NCBI RefSeq assembly: GCF_009884975.1
Contig: NZ_CP041970.1
Span: forward strand, 2,232,001-2,296,000
Direction of reading: 5' to 3'
Origin: Acinetobacter dispersus
GTDB lineage: Bacteria; Pseudomonadota; Gammaproteobacteria; Pseudomonadales; Moraxellaceae
Length of the DNA: 64,000 nt
The notes beneath the pieces were generated by a model. The model was not told the DNA's origin, ran no database searches, and saw nothing but the letters and a program-made list of their open reading frames with translations. The translations under genes were made by a program, and so were the position numbers. The first letter of the stretch is position 1. Every line of letters begins with the position of its first letter. This document shows, piece after piece, positions 63,303-64,000 of the stretch.

Positions 63303-64000
63303 CTAGGCCTGATTCATCAGAATCACAGCACCAGTCACTAACAAGTTGACCAACGCCAATGGCAAACAAACTTTCCAACCAAAGTTCATCACTTGGTCAT
63401 AACGTGGACGCATTAACGAGCCACGCGCCAAGACAAACATCATTACAAAGAATGCTGTTTTAATCACGAACCAGAATAATGGTGGAACAAATGGAATTTC
63501 TAAGTTAAATGGTGCAAGCCATCCGCCGAAGAATAAAGTCACGATCAAAGCAGAGATCAAAACAACGTTGACGTATTCCGCAACGAAGAACATCCCCCAC
63601 TTCATACCACCATATTCAACATGGTAACCTTCAGCCAATTCTTGTTCAGCTTCTGGTTGGTCAAATGGGTGACGGTGCGTAACCGCAACACCCGCAACCA
63701 CAAAGATCAAGAAACCTAAGAACTGAGGAATGATGAACCACATATCACGTTGTGCTTCAACAATTTCACGAAGGTTGAATGAACCTGCAATCGCAACCAC
63801 ACCCATCAACGAGATACCCAAGAACACTTCATAAGAAATGGTTTGAGCAGCAGAACGAAGACCACCGAGTAATGAGTATTTGTTGTTAGACGCCCAACCA
63901 CCAAATAACACTGCATAAACTGCAATACCCGCCATTGCCATAAAGAACAATAGGCCGATACTCATATCCGCAACGCCCAGTGTAGGACTTACTGGAATCA
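63303..64000 (-). CDS. nuoH: NADH-quinone oxidoreductase subunit H (partial, C-terminal part)
   Basis: The frame is open to the window edge; at least 231 residues are present of an expected 330 or so. The first visible residues, [20 protein letters not shown], match the interior of NuoH, so the methionine at 63965 is internal. [20 protein letters not shown] is the conserved acidic loop at the quinone tunnel, and [19 protein letters not shown] follows near the C-terminus. Confidence 0.95.
   Translation of the reverse strand, partial: IPVSPTLGVADMSIGLLFFMAMAGIAVYAVLFGGWASNNKYSLLGGLRSAAQTISYEVFLGISLMGVVAIAGSFNLREIVEAQRDMWFIIPQFLGFLIFVVAGVAVTHRHPFDQPEAEQELAEGYHVEYGGMKWGMFFVAEYVNVVLISALIVTLFFGGWLAPFNLEIPFVPPLFWFVIKTAFFVMMFVLARGSLMRPRYDQVMNFGWKVCLPLALVNLLVTGAVILMNQA

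Overview
The window looks like chromosomal DNA of an Acinetobacter species (Gammaproteobacteria, Moraxellaceae). The base composition is AT-rich. Housekeeping genes sit in recognisable gammaproteobacterial neighbourhoods: zipA beside smc, ffh divergent from ypjD, and a nuoH-N block followed by upp. Many neighbouring proteins read like Acinetobacter proteins. I assign the genus from recalled gene order and protein character, not from a search.

Layout: 1-4736 holds zipA (cut by the window start), smc and a FadR-type GntR regulator, all on the minus strand. 5076-8957 holds an unassigned protein paired with an Mgl-like small GTPase, a TauE/SafE permease, a birA lacking the DNA-binding domain, and coaX. 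8927-13056 holds an RBBP9-like hydrolase, ffh, ypjD and dusC. 13134-25632 is the main accessory region: eight minus-strand genes for predicted exported proteins that share a short N-terminal Leu/Asp...TGQ motif. Four of them are tandem paralogues, and three of the four have an obvious terminator of their own. 25894-30311 holds dcd, a LysE exporter, a DUF2062 protein, a nucleosidase-like lipoprotein and mrp/apbC. 30469-35043 carries a hydrophilin-like protein, a TonB-dependent receptor behind a Fur box, a GNAT acetyltransferase and two unassigned genes, all lying between apbC and metG. metG is followed by a very AT-rich 529-residue gene that resembles the sporadically distributed TIGR04141/DUF6119 family.

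39205-48328 holds a periplasmic metallo-beta-lactamase-fold protein, a second LysE exporter, a methyltransferase, a DUF1345 protein, a TetR-MFS-HlyD efflux operon with a clear operator palindrome, an ACC deaminase/D-cysteine desulfhydrase homologue and a YhiN-type flavoprotein. 48378-50824 is a multi-helix mechanosensitive-type channel flanked by two tiny single-pass membrane proteins. 51029-55443 has an unassigned protein, fpr with a divergent LysR regulator (a FinR-like arrangement), and a second Fur-box-linked TonB-dependent receptor whose start looks disturbed. 56058-64000 is a cold-shock-domain protein, upp and the distal part of the complex I operon (nuoN to a partial nuoH).

The most unusual items are the exported protein cluster at 13-25.6 kb, with a C-x6-C signature at the extreme C-terminus of five members; a 108-bp palindromic element inserted exactly in frame in the smc hinge region; the TIGR04141-like gene; and the unassigned-protein/GTPase pair. 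No tRNA, rRNA, CRISPR array, transposase or integrase was seen.
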